Of a DNA stretch of 64,000 bases, positions 35,693 through 43,567 are shown one piece after another. The translations under genes and the position numbers were made by a program. The first letter of the stretch is position 1. Each line of letters begins with the position of its first letter. The stretch is from positions 62,001-126,000 of the forward strand of contig DATGMF010000099.1 in assembly GCA_035293765.1 (NCBI GenBank), given 5' to 3'. The notes under the pieces were generated by a model. The model did no database searches. It saw only the letters and a list, made by a program, of their open reading frames with translations, and was not told where the DNA came from. This stretch comes from DASRHT01 sp035293765. GTDB lineage: Bacteria; Chloroflexota; Ktedonobacteria; Ktedonobacterales; Ktedonobacteraceae.

Positions 35693-37663
35693 ATGCAACA
35701 TCACGAGATTCATATACGTTTGGGATTTGCGGGAGTTCAGGCTGCTGATAAAGAGCAATCTATGGCTTCGCTTGCTCAGCGCAAAGACCAGCTCGTTAGC
35801 ATCATTTCTGAATCACTTGAAGACCCTGAGAAGCCGAGAAATATAGATGCAGAAGATGTGGCATGGCTTGCCCGATCTTACCCTGTTTTAGCTATTCTTT
35901 CACCTGTGATGGCGACTCATGAAGGTAAAATCGAGTTTCCAGGCGATCCTATGTGCTTATACTCTGCCTTGAGCGTTGCGATAGATCAGGCAGTTAAGGC
36001 GAAAGAAGCTGGTTTAGTCAAAGAGAGCCCGTATAATGATTTATGCCCTCGCTGGGGGCTCTTACCTTCGAAGGAATATCGTCAGCAAGCAAGTGACAGT
36101 GGAGTTAGAGATTACTCTGGTTTCCTGCTTAATACAGATCAGACTATTTTTGATCCCAGGGTTTGGAACGACGAAATCAGAAGCTATTTTGTTGAACATG
36201 TTTTGAAGGTAATCCAACCAAGAGTGGTCTTGATCAGTACGGTTTCTCCTGGGCATCGCTATGCTATAGATATCGCAAAAACCGTTCGTAGTCATCTGCC
36301 TGGAGCGATTATTATCATGGGAGGACGTCACATAGACGAAACCATGCGCTATAACGACAAACTGCAGCAGTTAGACCTTGCTTACAGTAGTACCCTTAGA
36401 GCAATCGACGACGGGCGTATTGAGCCGGTTGTTGATTTTCTCATCAGCGGTGAAGGGTACTTTGTCCTTGATCTCTTGATGAAAGCCATTTCGCTTGCAA
36501 TGAATTTGAGAACCAAGGAATGTGAGGTTACTGACGTTGTCCGCGTGCTTGATGAGATGGCTTCTACGTGGCAGATACCTGGGAGAGCCGTGCTGGCAGC
36601 TATAAATGGCACTAATGTTTATGTATATTTGATAAGAGGCAGGGCCTTTGATCTTGCCTCATTGCCTTCTCCTTATCGGGCTGCCGCCATCCGCGCACGT
36701 TTTCCTATATTTCTATCAGCAGATGGCACTGTTCAGCGCACTGCCCATGTAATGTTAACGAATGCTTGTCCTTATCATTGCAACTTTTGTTCGGAAGGAG
36801 CCGCATTAGCTTTGCGCCTTTTACGGTTTTCTAGCGATCCAGTTCAAGCAGCCCTTGAGCGTGTTTTCGAATACGTTAGTTATGGGGCGGAGGCGCTGTT
36901 TTTTGACGACTCGGTATTCTGGAGCGGGAACATCAGAATCATGATTGAATTTTCTAAGGCCCTCGCTCAGGCGAAAATGAGTAGGCCCAGTAATCGCTGG
37001 TTAAAGGACGTTTCTGATTGGGAAAAATTAGAAAATTTGCAATGGGGAGCTCAGCTCACTGCTGAATTTTTAACCACTCTTCAATCTAGAGAGAAAGTGC
37101 TGACATGCCTGCGGGCTATGCGCGAAGGAGGATGTACCTACATTTATGTAGGTATAGAGAGTTTAGCTGCTTCTGTCATGAATCAGATTCATAAGAACAT
37201 TAAGAAAGAGGACGGACCTGGATGGGCAAGGAAAATACGTTTGGCACTCGAAGTAGCACAGGAGGCTGGTATCAGAGTTGGCTCGTCCGTCTTATTTGGA
37301 CTCGATGGTGAGACGCGTGAAACTATCGAGGAAACCATCGTAGGAGTAGCGCAGCTTATAGACGAGGGACTTCTTTTTATTGCTAGTCCTAATATCTTAA
37401 CGTATCATCCAGGTACTGCGATTACCCATATGCATGGCATACATGAGAAGCTTGACTACCACTCATTGGATGTTCCCAATAAGCCTCCATATGTCTACTT
37501 TGAAGAAGCATTTCCCAATGTTGTATCCAGGAGGCTGAGTGAAGAAGATATCTGGTACATCCATCAACAAACGCAGAAATATTGGGGTCAGAAACGTAAC
37601 TCTAATCCTATGGCACCGACGCCGATTCTTGCATCTATTGGTACTTTGATAGAGGATTTATAG
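35693..37663 (+). CDS. B12-binding-type radical SAM protein
   Basis: 656 residues; ATG preceded by AGAGGA at 6 bases. Residues about 170-290 look like a B12-binding Rossmann domain (VVLISTVSPGHRYAIDIAKT, AIIIMGGRH) without the DxHxxG lower-ligand motif, as in BchE-type enzymes. The radical SAM core has the cluster ligands in NACPYHCNFCSEG (C-x3-C-x2-C) near residue 361, then YIYVGIESL and RVGSSVLFGLDGETRET, typical of the family. The enzyme probably catalyses radical methylation, cyclisation or another C-H activation on a small molecule. Its GC content and A/T-rich codons are unlike its upstream neighbours. It starts a six-gene cluster read in one direction. The substrate is unknown. Confidence 0.87.
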   Translation: MQHHEIHIRLGFAGVQAADKEQSMASLAQRKDQLVSIISESLEDPEKPRNIDAEDVAWLARSYPVLAILSPVMATHEGKIEFPGDPMCLYSALSVAIDQAVKAKEAGLVKESPYNDLCPRWGLLPSKEYRQQASDSGVRDYSGFLLNTDQTIFDPRVWNDEIRSYFVEHVLKVIQPRVVLISTVSPGHRYAIDIAKTVRSHLPGAIIIMGGRHIDETMRYNDKLQQLDLAYSSTLRAIDDGRIEPVVDFLISGEGYFVLDLLMKAISLAMNLRTKECEVTDVVRVLDEMASTWQIPGRAVLAAINGTNVYVYLIRGRAFDLASLPSPYRAAAIRARFPIFLSADGTVQRTAHVMLTNACPYHCNFCSEGAALALRLLRFSSDPVQAALERVFEYVSYGAEALFFDDSVFWSGNIRIMIEFSKALAQAKMSRPSNRWLKDVSDWEKLENLQWGAQLTAEFLTTLQSREKVLTCLRAMREGGCTYIYVGIESLAASVMNQIHKNIKKEDGPGWARKIRLALEVAQEAGIRVGSSVLFGLDGETRETIEETIVGVAQLIDEGLLFIASPNILTYHPGTAITHMHGIHEKLDYHSLDVPNKPPYVYFEEAFPNVVSRRLSEEDIWYIHQQTQKYWGQKRNSNPMAPTPILASIGTLIEDL

Positions 37664-37788
37664 CGAATACTACTCCGGTAGTTTCGCTGAGAACGAAAAG
37701 CGTTGACCTGTCAATCAAAAGCCCTCAGGTCGCGGGGCTATTTACTTCTCCACACAACGTCAGAAGTCCCGAAAGCCAAACAAAAGGA

Positions 37789-37841
37789 ATCAGTCCTTGT
37801 TAAAGTGATGATAACCAACACATCACGAAATGAGGACTGAT
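37789..37841 (+). promoter_or_regulatory. Two-tier hairpin covering the alr ribosome site
   Basis: ATCAGTCCT (37789-37797) pairs with AGGACTGAT (37833-37841), and inside it GTGATG (37805) pairs with CATCAC (37821). The outer 3' arm contains GAGGA-like sequence, the only purine-rich site near the start of the racemase gene at 37852. It could mask that site. It may also be the end of a small mobile element. Confidence 0.45.
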
Positions 37842-37851
37842 CTCAGATGAA

Positions 37852-38946
37852 ATGTCCCAGAAAAACATAGCATCACAATGGATAGAAATAGACCTTTGCC
37901 AGATTGCTAAGAATCTGCGAGTCATGCAAGCATTGGTTGGGGACATAAAAATCATGATTTGTGTAAAGGCAGATGCTTATGGACATGGAGCCTTACAGGT
38001 AGCCCACACCATTCGTGAGAACGGAGCGTATGGGGTCTGCGTCGCGTGCGTGGAAGAAGCGCTCTGGCTGAGGAGGGCCAGGTTAGATGGCCCTATCCTG
38101 GTTTTAGGGCGGGTATATCCAGAGCAAATGAGAGAAGCCATCCAGCATGACCTCATCGTCACAGTGGAATCTGAGGAGGAGGTGACTCAGTTATCCCAAA
38201 TTGCTACATCCTCAGGACGATCAGTAGAGGTTCACGTTAAGATAGATACTGGGATGGGGCGGCGAGGGATAATGTATACAGAGCCCGAGACCCTTGTGGA
38301 CCTGATGAAGAAGATCAGGGAGCTTCCGGGGGTGATAGCTTCCGGCTGTTATACACATTTCAGCCAATCAGACGGTCCAGATTCGCACTATACGAAAATC
38401 CAACTTCAGCGCTTCCTGGAGCTTGTAGAACGGCTGCAAGTCCTGGGGTTATGCCCACCACTTCTTCACGCGAGCAACAGCGCGACGACCCTGCTCTTCC
38501 CTGAAGCCCGTTTTGATATGATCCGAATAGGGATGGTCGTCTATGGATATAGATCAAGCGACTCTATGCCTGCTTTACCAGAAGGTGTCCGCCCCGCCCT
38601 TCGGTTCAAAACCAGACTGGGGGGCATAAAATTGGTCCCAAAGGGGACCCCGATTGGATATAGCTCACATAACCAGGTAGAGAGAGATACATGGGTATCC
38701 ACAATCGATGTAGGGTTTTCCCATTGCTTCGGCAATGGTCCTTCTAGATGGAAAGCTGTAATGATTCATGGAGTAAAAATTCCCGTGCTTGAGGTGTGTA
38801 TGAATTCTTCTATAGTAGATGTGACTGATTACGCTGGTCCAGAACTGCATCCAGGGGACGAAGTTACCTTGCCAGAGGAACATCTGATGCTGTTTTCACC
38901 TCTTATCAAGCGCGTTTATAAAAAGGCTTGTACTCAGTTCGCATAG
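37852..38946 (+). CDS. alr: Alanine racemase homologue
   Basis: 364 residues. The PLP-lysine motif ICVKADAYGHGA is complete near residue 40; VKIDTGMGRRGI, HASNSATTL and MIRIGMVVYGY are family signatures. The C-terminal beta domain has IGYSSHN, with the tyrosine where the second catalytic residue is expected, and DVGFSHCFGNGPSRW. The usual CMDQ is CMNS here, a change at the active-site rim. The C-terminus is close to the family norm. A second alr for cell-wall synthesis probably lies elsewhere. Its presence beside a radical SAM enzyme and an exporter suggests racemisation of an alanine-like intermediate, by inference. The leader hairpin may control it. Confidence 0.85.
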   Translation: MSQKNIASQWIEIDLCQIAKNLRVMQALVGDIKIMICVKADAYGHGALQVAHTIRENGAYGVCVACVEEALWLRRARLDGPILVLGRVYPEQMREAIQHDLIVTVESEEEVTQLSQIATSSGRSVEVHVKIDTGMGRRGIMYTEPETLVDLMKKIRELPGVIASGCYTHFSQSDGPDSHYTKIQLQRFLELVERLQVLGLCPPLLHASNSATTLLFPEARFDMIRIGMVVYGYRSSDSMPALPEGVRPALRFKTRLGGIKLVPKGTPIGYSSHNQVERDTWVSTIDVGFSHCFGNGPSRWKAVMIHGVKIPVLEVCMNSSIVDVTDYAGPELHPGDEVTLPEEHLMLFSPLIKRVYKKACTQFA

Positions 38947-39061
38947 GGAGATAACTCTCTCCTGATATATTTTTCTTTTTTTATTCTTCTCTGCTCAAGA
39001 TATCTGAATATATACGTTTTAATACAATGTTAGCTCTAATACTCATAAAATGTCAAAAATC

Positions 39062-39090
39062 TTGACTAACTGTTTTTACTTATGTATAAT
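39062..39090 (+). promoter_or_regulatory. Sigma-70 type promoter of the methyltransferase gene
   Basis: TTGACT at 39062-39067, exact 17-base spacer, TATAAT at 39085-39090. It is the best promoter match in the window and lies 127 bases before the start codon, in AT-rich DNA. Confidence 0.75.
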
Positions 39091-39216
39091 ATTATTGTTA
39101 TCTTAGCTATATGAAGGTGCTGCAGGTAGCAGTTGGGCGCCAATCCACTGGTGCAATTCATCAGTTATCACGATTTCGCGCTGAGAGCTTGTTAGTAATT
39201 AAGGAAGGATCTACTC

Positions 39217-39927
39217 GTGCCAGGACCACACGCCTTTTTCGACAGCGAGGAAGCAGAGTCGTTTCTGAATCCCGCTTTTTTTCCGCCAGAAATTGATGAG
39301 TTTTTGCGTATGGAGCGATGCATACTTGATATGCTCAGCCTGTCTGTTGATACCCTGATTGAGGTAGGATGTCATCAAGGGCTTAATCTCGACTGGGCAA
39401 TCAATCATAACAAGCGTTATATTGGCATCGACATTTCATCTAAGAGTATCGATGCGGGCCGCCAACGCCTTGTCAAATACCAGCTTTCCCCTGAGATGTA
39501 TCGTTTTGTGGAAGGAGCTGCAGAAGACCTTGAACATTTGCTGGAGTGGAAATCGTTGCAACCTGGACGCAGCCTGATCTTTTTCCCTTTTAATTCATTT
39601 GGGTTGGTACCTGATATTGCTCCTGTTCTGACTTCATTAGTCTCACTCCATTGCATAGGATTCCCTTTTCTCATCAGCTCATATCCTACAACCAGTTATG
39701 CCACACGTTGTCGTCACAAATATTACGAACAATGTGGGTATAAACAAGTCGAAATGTCTTTAAATTATCAGGGGGTGCGTTTCATCTTCGAAGAAGGACT
39801 TCAAACAATAGCCTATCATTCAGCGTATCTACAAAAGGTATTTGACACGCAGAATCTCCCGGTAGTCTCCATAGATTGGTCCGATATCAATGAAATCTAT
39901 CTGAGCTGTCCGATAGCGACGACCTGA
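39217..39927 (+). CDS. Class I SAM-dependent methyltransferase-like protein
   Basis: 236 residues. GTG start at 39217 with AAGGAAGGA about 6 bases upstream. SAM-binding motif I is LIEVGCHQGLNLDWA near residue 46, followed by YIGIDISSKSIDAG (motif II with the acidic residue). Catalytic residues and substrate are not visible. The protein is short and has no membrane part. The rest (RSLIFFPFNSFGLVP, ISSYPTTSYATRCRH) is not recognised; GC is low. It stands in the AT-rich cluster with its own promoter, and the MtnA-like gene follows after a long leader. Confidence 0.75.
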   Translation: MPGPHAFFDSEEAESFLNPAFFPPEIDEFLRMERCILDMLSLSVDTLIEVGCHQGLNLDWAINHNKRYIGIDISSKSIDAGRQRLVKYQLSPEMYRFVEGAAEDLEHLLEWKSLQPGRSLIFFPFNSFGLVPDIAPVLTSLVSLHCIGFPFLISSYPTTSYATRCRHKYYEQCGYKQVEMSLNYQGVRFIFEEGLQTIAYHSAYLQKVFDTQNLPVVSIDWSDINEIYLSCPIATT

Positions 39928-40371
39928 AGTTCCGCACCTTGTGCTAGCAACCAATGAGGAGGTCTTTTACGATTGTAAAGCTTAGATTAAGAGAGTTTCA
40001 ACACAGATGACACAGAGAGGTCTTACGACCTAAAAAAAGCTTCCGACATCCGCTGTGTCATACATGCACGCTTCCCTGCGCCATTGTTCTTCGCACCGTC
40101 AGTTTACTTATACCCATCGTGCTTGCTGACGTCGCTCTCTATCTGAACAGTGGGGGCCTATCACAGTATATAGGCGATCAGGCACCCAGGAGTTCGTTGA
40201 GGGTATCATCGCTACACAGGGAGAAGGCATGATGGTGATCCGAACAATCATAGAACAATGATCATTGGCGCTAGCCTCGCCCAAGCTTTTGCTCGCAGCA
40301 TATGTTCGTGAAAATTCAGAAACTGTAAGTAGCTTTATGCTATTTGCCGTCTAAACGGTGGAGGTTTTTTT
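39928..40371 (+). promoter_or_regulatory. 444-base structured region before the MtnA-like gene
   Basis: No gene is supported here. Several hairpins stand in a row: CTTTTAC/GTAAAG near 39964; ATGACACAG (40007-40015) with CTGTGTCAT (40053-40061), enclosing AGGTC-TTAC-GACCT (40018-40031); GCCTAT/ATAGGC near 40157. It does not match a riboswitch I know. It could be a long regulatory leader or a decayed element. The start codon at 40372 has GGAGG 8 bases upstream. Confidence 0.4.
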
Positions 40372-41466
40372 ATGGTACCCAAGAAGCTCCCTTTCATACG
40401 AACCGTCTGGTGGGAAGAAGACGAACAAGGTAGCGCTGTCCGCATCATTGATCAAACGCAGCTTCCTCACCGCATCTGCTACCTTCAGCTACGCCATGAG
40501 CAAGAAGTTGCTGAAGCTATCGTCTCTCTCCGTGTGAGGGGGGCCTTAGCGATTGGCGTAACCGCCGCTTTCGGCGTGCTGCTGGCGGTTGTTCGGCTCA
40601 CGAACGAGCGAGCTGGCGGTGTAACTACGACAGAACTCCAACGTCACGCCAGATCCGTTGGACTGTTTCTCTGTGAGACGCGTCCCACCGCTGTCAATCT
40701 TGCCTGGTCCGTAGAAAGGATGCTCAAATGCATAGATGAAGGCCCTCATCATATCTCATCTGCGCAAGATCTCTTGCACATTCTGCGTAACGAGGCATTG
40801 AAGATTGCTCAGGAAGATCAGGAGGCGTGCTCACGCATGGGAGAATTGGGAGCCAGCCTGATTGCTGAGGGGGATACGCTCCTGACCCATTGTAATGCGG
40901 GTGCATTGGCGACAACCGGCATCGGTACAGCACTGGCTCCCATCTACGTCGCACATCATGGTGGCAAAAAACTGCATGTCTTTGTGGATGAAACCAGACC
41001 AGTGTTACAAGGTGCGCGACTCACTGCCTGGGAGCTTCAACAAGAAGGGATTCCCTTGACCTTGATTACAGACAATATGGCAGGCTATTTCATGCGCCAG
41101 GGACGAATCAACTCCATTTTTGTTGGCGCTGACCGTATCGCAGTGAATGGGGATGTAGCCAATAAGATCGGGACGTATTCTCTCGCTGTGCTGGCCCATG
41201 CCCATACTATCCCCTTTTACGTTGTTGCCCCACTCTCAACCATTGATTTCTCGCTTTCTTCAGGGAAAGATATTCCGATTGAGCAGAGGAAGCCCGAAGA
41301 AATTACGACTCTTCATGGGGAAGCTATTGCCCCCATCGGGATACAAACTGCTAATCCTGCTTTTGATATTACCCCCTCCCGCTATGTCACGGCTATTATC
41401 ACGGAGCAGGGAATCGCGCGACCTCCATATGATGTTACTTTGCGCGACATGGGACAAACGCCGTAA
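40372..41466 (+). CDS. mtnA: Methylthioribose-1-phosphate isomerase-like protein
   Basis: 364 residues, the MtnA/eIF2B-like fold. The catalytic cysteine motif THCNAGALATTGIGTALAPI and the aspartate in FVGADRIAVNGDVANKIGTY are intact. DETRPVLQGARLTAWEL is also conserved. MtnA converts 5-methylthioribose-1-phosphate to the ribulose form in methionine salvage. The motif VRGAPAIG is VRGALAIG here, so it may be a divergent paralogue that isomerises another phosphorylated sugar. There are no other methionine salvage genes near. It is the fourth gene of the AT-rich cluster. Confidence 0.88.
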   Translation: MVPKKLPFIRTVWWEEDEQGSAVRIIDQTQLPHRICYLQLRHEQEVAEAIVSLRVRGALAIGVTAAFGVLLAVVRLTNERAGGVTTTELQRHARSVGLFLCETRPTAVNLAWSVERMLKCIDEGPHHISSAQDLLHILRNEALKIAQEDQEACSRMGELGASLIAEGDTLLTHCNAGALATTGIGTALAPIYVAHHGGKKLHVFVDETRPVLQGARLTAWELQQEGIPLTLITDNMAGYFMRQGRINSIFVGADRIAVNGDVANKIGTYSLAVLAHAHTIPFYVVAPLSTIDFSLSSGKDIPIEQRKPEEITTLHGEAIAPIGIQTANPAFDITPSRYVTAIITEQGIARPPYDVTLRDMGQTP

Positions 41467-41614
41467 ACACTCCACTCTCTTTCAAGACGATTCTAGTAAT
41501 AGAGGATAATTGCCTTAGGTTCCGAAGCGAGGAGCAGTTGTGGTGTTTTCGCGAGGAGAATTTGCCTCAGGATTACCAAAATACGAAATCTTTTTTAAAC
41601 AAGAAAGGTCATTT

Positions 41615-42511
41615 ATGGAAACTCAGAGTGCATCAAGGCGTGGCCTTCTACTCGTCATTTTCGCCTCCATTTCATGGGGAACCATCGGCGTTGGGAATCA
41701 AGCATTGTACGCTTATAGCGCCACGAATGCCTTGTCCTTAGCCCTTTTACGCCTCGCTATCGCTGCTCCTCTTTTTCTTTTTTCTGCCTGGAGCGTTTTA
41801 GGTTGGCGTCTTTTTCGCATCAAATTAGATGATCTTGGTGTAATGCTTTTCATGGGTGGACTACAAGCAATCTACCAGATCTCTTATAGCTCTGCGGTTT
41901 CTTATACTGGAGTGACAATCTCAACGCTTGTTGCCATTTGCGTTGCACCTGTGGTTGTCGTGCTCTTTTCTCTACTTATAGCGCGAGAATACCTGAAGCC
42001 CATTGTGCTGCTTGCTCTGGCCGCTGCACTTAGCGGGACAATCTTACTTGTTATAGCTCGTGGATATCCTTTAAAGGAAAGTCTTTCGCTTCTTGGAGTA
42101 CTTCTGGCGCTGCTGGCAGCTTGTTGTTATGCTGGATTTGTCCTCTGTGCGCGGCGTTTTGCTAAGCGATACCACTCCTTACAGATCAATACCATTGTAT
42201 TTACGGTGGGTGCTTTAGCTCTGCTTGGTTTTGCTTTGACCGGAAAAGTAATCATAACATATTCTGGCTGGCAATGGCTGCTTCTATTCTATCTGGGAAG
42301 TATACCTACCGCGCTTGCATATGGTCTTTTTCAAATCGGGACACGCTCTTTATCTGCCACGATGGTAAGCATTGCGACTTTATGTGAGCCGTTAACTGCT
42401 GTTTTACTTGCCTGGATACTCTTTCACGAAAATTTAAGTGCATTAGGCTTGCTAGGGACAATTCTGCTGTGCGGAGCTATGTTACTCATCTTGGTTTTTC
42501 CAGCAGGATGA
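41615..42511 (+). CDS. EamA-family (DMT) transporter
   Basis: 298 residues from ATG 41615, with AGAAAGG about 7 bases upstream (a longer frame from 41540 lacks a ribosome site). Ten hydrophobic segments in two repeats of five: the first begins GLLLVIFASISWGTIGVGNQ, the second LSLLGVLLALLAACCYAGFV, which is the EamA duplication. Many members (YdcZ-like, RhtA, YddG) export amino acids or metabolites. It follows the MtnA-like gene and precedes the B3/4 gene by 41 bases; in this setting export of the cluster product is plausible. Confidence 0.88.
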   Translation: METQSASRRGLLLVIFASISWGTIGVGNQALYAYSATNALSLALLRLAIAAPLFLFSAWSVLGWRLFRIKLDDLGVMLFMGGLQAIYQISYSSAVSYTGVTISTLVAICVAPVVVVLFSLLIAREYLKPIVLLALAAALSGTILLVIARGYPLKESLSLLGVLLALLAACCYAGFVLCARRFAKRYHSLQINTIVFTVGALALLGFALTGKVIITYSGWQWLLLFYLGSIPTALAYGLFQIGTRSLSATMVSIATLCEPLTAVLLAWILFHENLSALGLLGTILLCGAMLLILVFPAG

Positions 42512-42552
42512 TGTAGAATGGCTGTGATATTGCTGTTTGAAGGGAGCATTCT

Positions 42553-43224
42553 ATGCATTTAGAAATCCATCCAGATGCTAGAAAACGCATTGTGGGAATT
42601 ACTTTAGGTACTGTTACCATTACTCACATACAGGTGATGATGCGCAATGAACAGCTATGGAAGCAAATTGAAGAACTGAGTGAGCACGTAAGCAAGGAGT
42701 ATAAACTTGAAAATCTATCGCAGCAATCCCAGGTTGCTGCTGTCCGTGAATTACAAAAGATGCTCGGTTTCGATCCCGCACGCTATCGGCCTTCGTCTGA
42801 ATCGCTCTTACGCCGTGTTTTAAAAGGACAGGGGCTTCATCAGGTCAACACAGCGGTGGATGTGAACAACCTCTGTTCGTTGGAGTTTCTTTTGCCGATG
42901 AGCATCTATGATTTACGCAACATAGAGGGACAAATACACGTTCGTATTGGATCTCCTGGGGAACAGTATCCAGGTATTGGACGGCAGCTCTTTCAAATTG
43001 AAGATAAAATCATTGTCGCTGATAGTCAGGGTGTGATAGGGAGCACTGTTTCTGACTCTGAGCGCACAAAAGTGACAACGGCAACGACAGATGCAGTGTT
43101 GATAATCTATGCACCGCCCTCACTTGACCTGCACACCGTCAAGAGCTATACAGAGCTGGCAGGCCAGAGAATTGTCGAATTTAATGGAGGGGTAGCAGGA
43201 GATATAGAGGTATGCAGAATCTGA
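42553..43224 (+). CDS. Free-standing B3/4 (tRNA-editing) domain protein
   Basis: 223 residues. ARYRPSSESLLRRVLKGQG followed by VNTAVDVNNLCSLEFLLPM, then YDLRNIEGQIHVRIGSPGE, is the hallmark of the B3/B4 domain of phenylalanyl-tRNA synthetase beta chain, which hydrolyses mischarged Tyr-tRNA(Phe). The protein has this domain alone, with about 75 extra N-terminal residues, mostly helical. GGGAG lies about 10 bases upstream of the start. Free-standing relatives have little or no known biochemistry. It is the last gene of the cluster, directly after the exporter. Confidence 0.82.
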   Translation: MHLEIHPDARKRIVGITLGTVTITHIQVMMRNEQLWKQIEELSEHVSKEYKLENLSQQSQVAAVRELQKMLGFDPARYRPSSESLLRRVLKGQGLHQVNTAVDVNNLCSLEFLLPMSIYDLRNIEGQIHVRIGSPGEQYPGIGRQLFQIEDKIIVADSQGVIGSTVSDSERTKVTTATTDAVLIIYAPPSLDLHTVKSYTELAGQRIVEFNGGVAGDIEVCRI

Positions 43225-43246
43225 TCGCTTGAGAGCATAGCATCAG

Positions 43247-43287
43247 ACCCTGGAAGAGAAGTCGATCAGTTGTTGCTCTTTCAGGGT
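43247..43287. repeat. 12-bp inverted repeat after the B3/4 gene
   Basis: ACCCTGGAAGAG and CTCTTTCAGGGT pair with one mismatch over a 17-base loop, 22 bases after the B3/4 stop. There is no T-run. It could end the cluster's transcript. It opens the gene-free stretch 43225-43567. Confidence 0.45.
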
Positions 43288-43418
43288 TCACCTTGCTCTG
43301 TTCGCAAGGCTTTGAACCGTCCCACTCAACAGCTCGACAGAGCGAACTCGCCTCTCGCGAAAATCCGTGCTATACTTCCTTTTAATATTCATCTCATATG
43401 CTTCACAAGCCATTCCTT

Positions 43419-43484
43419 GCAGATTGCCTGAGCTGTAGCTCCCCGCTTCATCGTGGGAGCGCGTCAGCGGCGTTGGCAATCTGC
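43419..43484. repeat. 66-base element with 10-bp terminal inverted repeats
   Basis: GCAGATTGCC (43419) and GGCAATCTGC (43475) are perfect inverted copies. Between them lies a hairpin GCTCCCCG CTTCAT CGTGGGAGC (43438-43460) that recurs at 54495 with 24 of 26 bases equal (43435-43460). It looks like a MITE or the end of an IS200/IS605-type element; no transposase is near. The rest of 43225-43567 shows no gene. Confidence 0.5.
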
Positions 43485-43567
43485 ATAGCAAGCCGATAAT
43501 ATAAACATAGGGGATTTTTTATACGTTTGCCAGCATTGAACAGGCGAAGTAGCGAAGAGGGCTAAGA

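Noticed and set aside
35693..37663. Methionine-salvage operon as the explanation for the cluster
   Set aside because: Only MtnA fits; no MtnB, MtnC, MtnK or MtnP-type gene is in the window.
39111..39296. 61-codon + frame upstream of the methyltransferase
   Set aside because: Overlaps the real start by 80 bases in another frame; basic, no ribosome site.
43288..43491. 67-codon minus frame in the repeat-containing gap
   Set aside because: Covers the hairpin and inverted repeats; does not match a transposase N-terminus.
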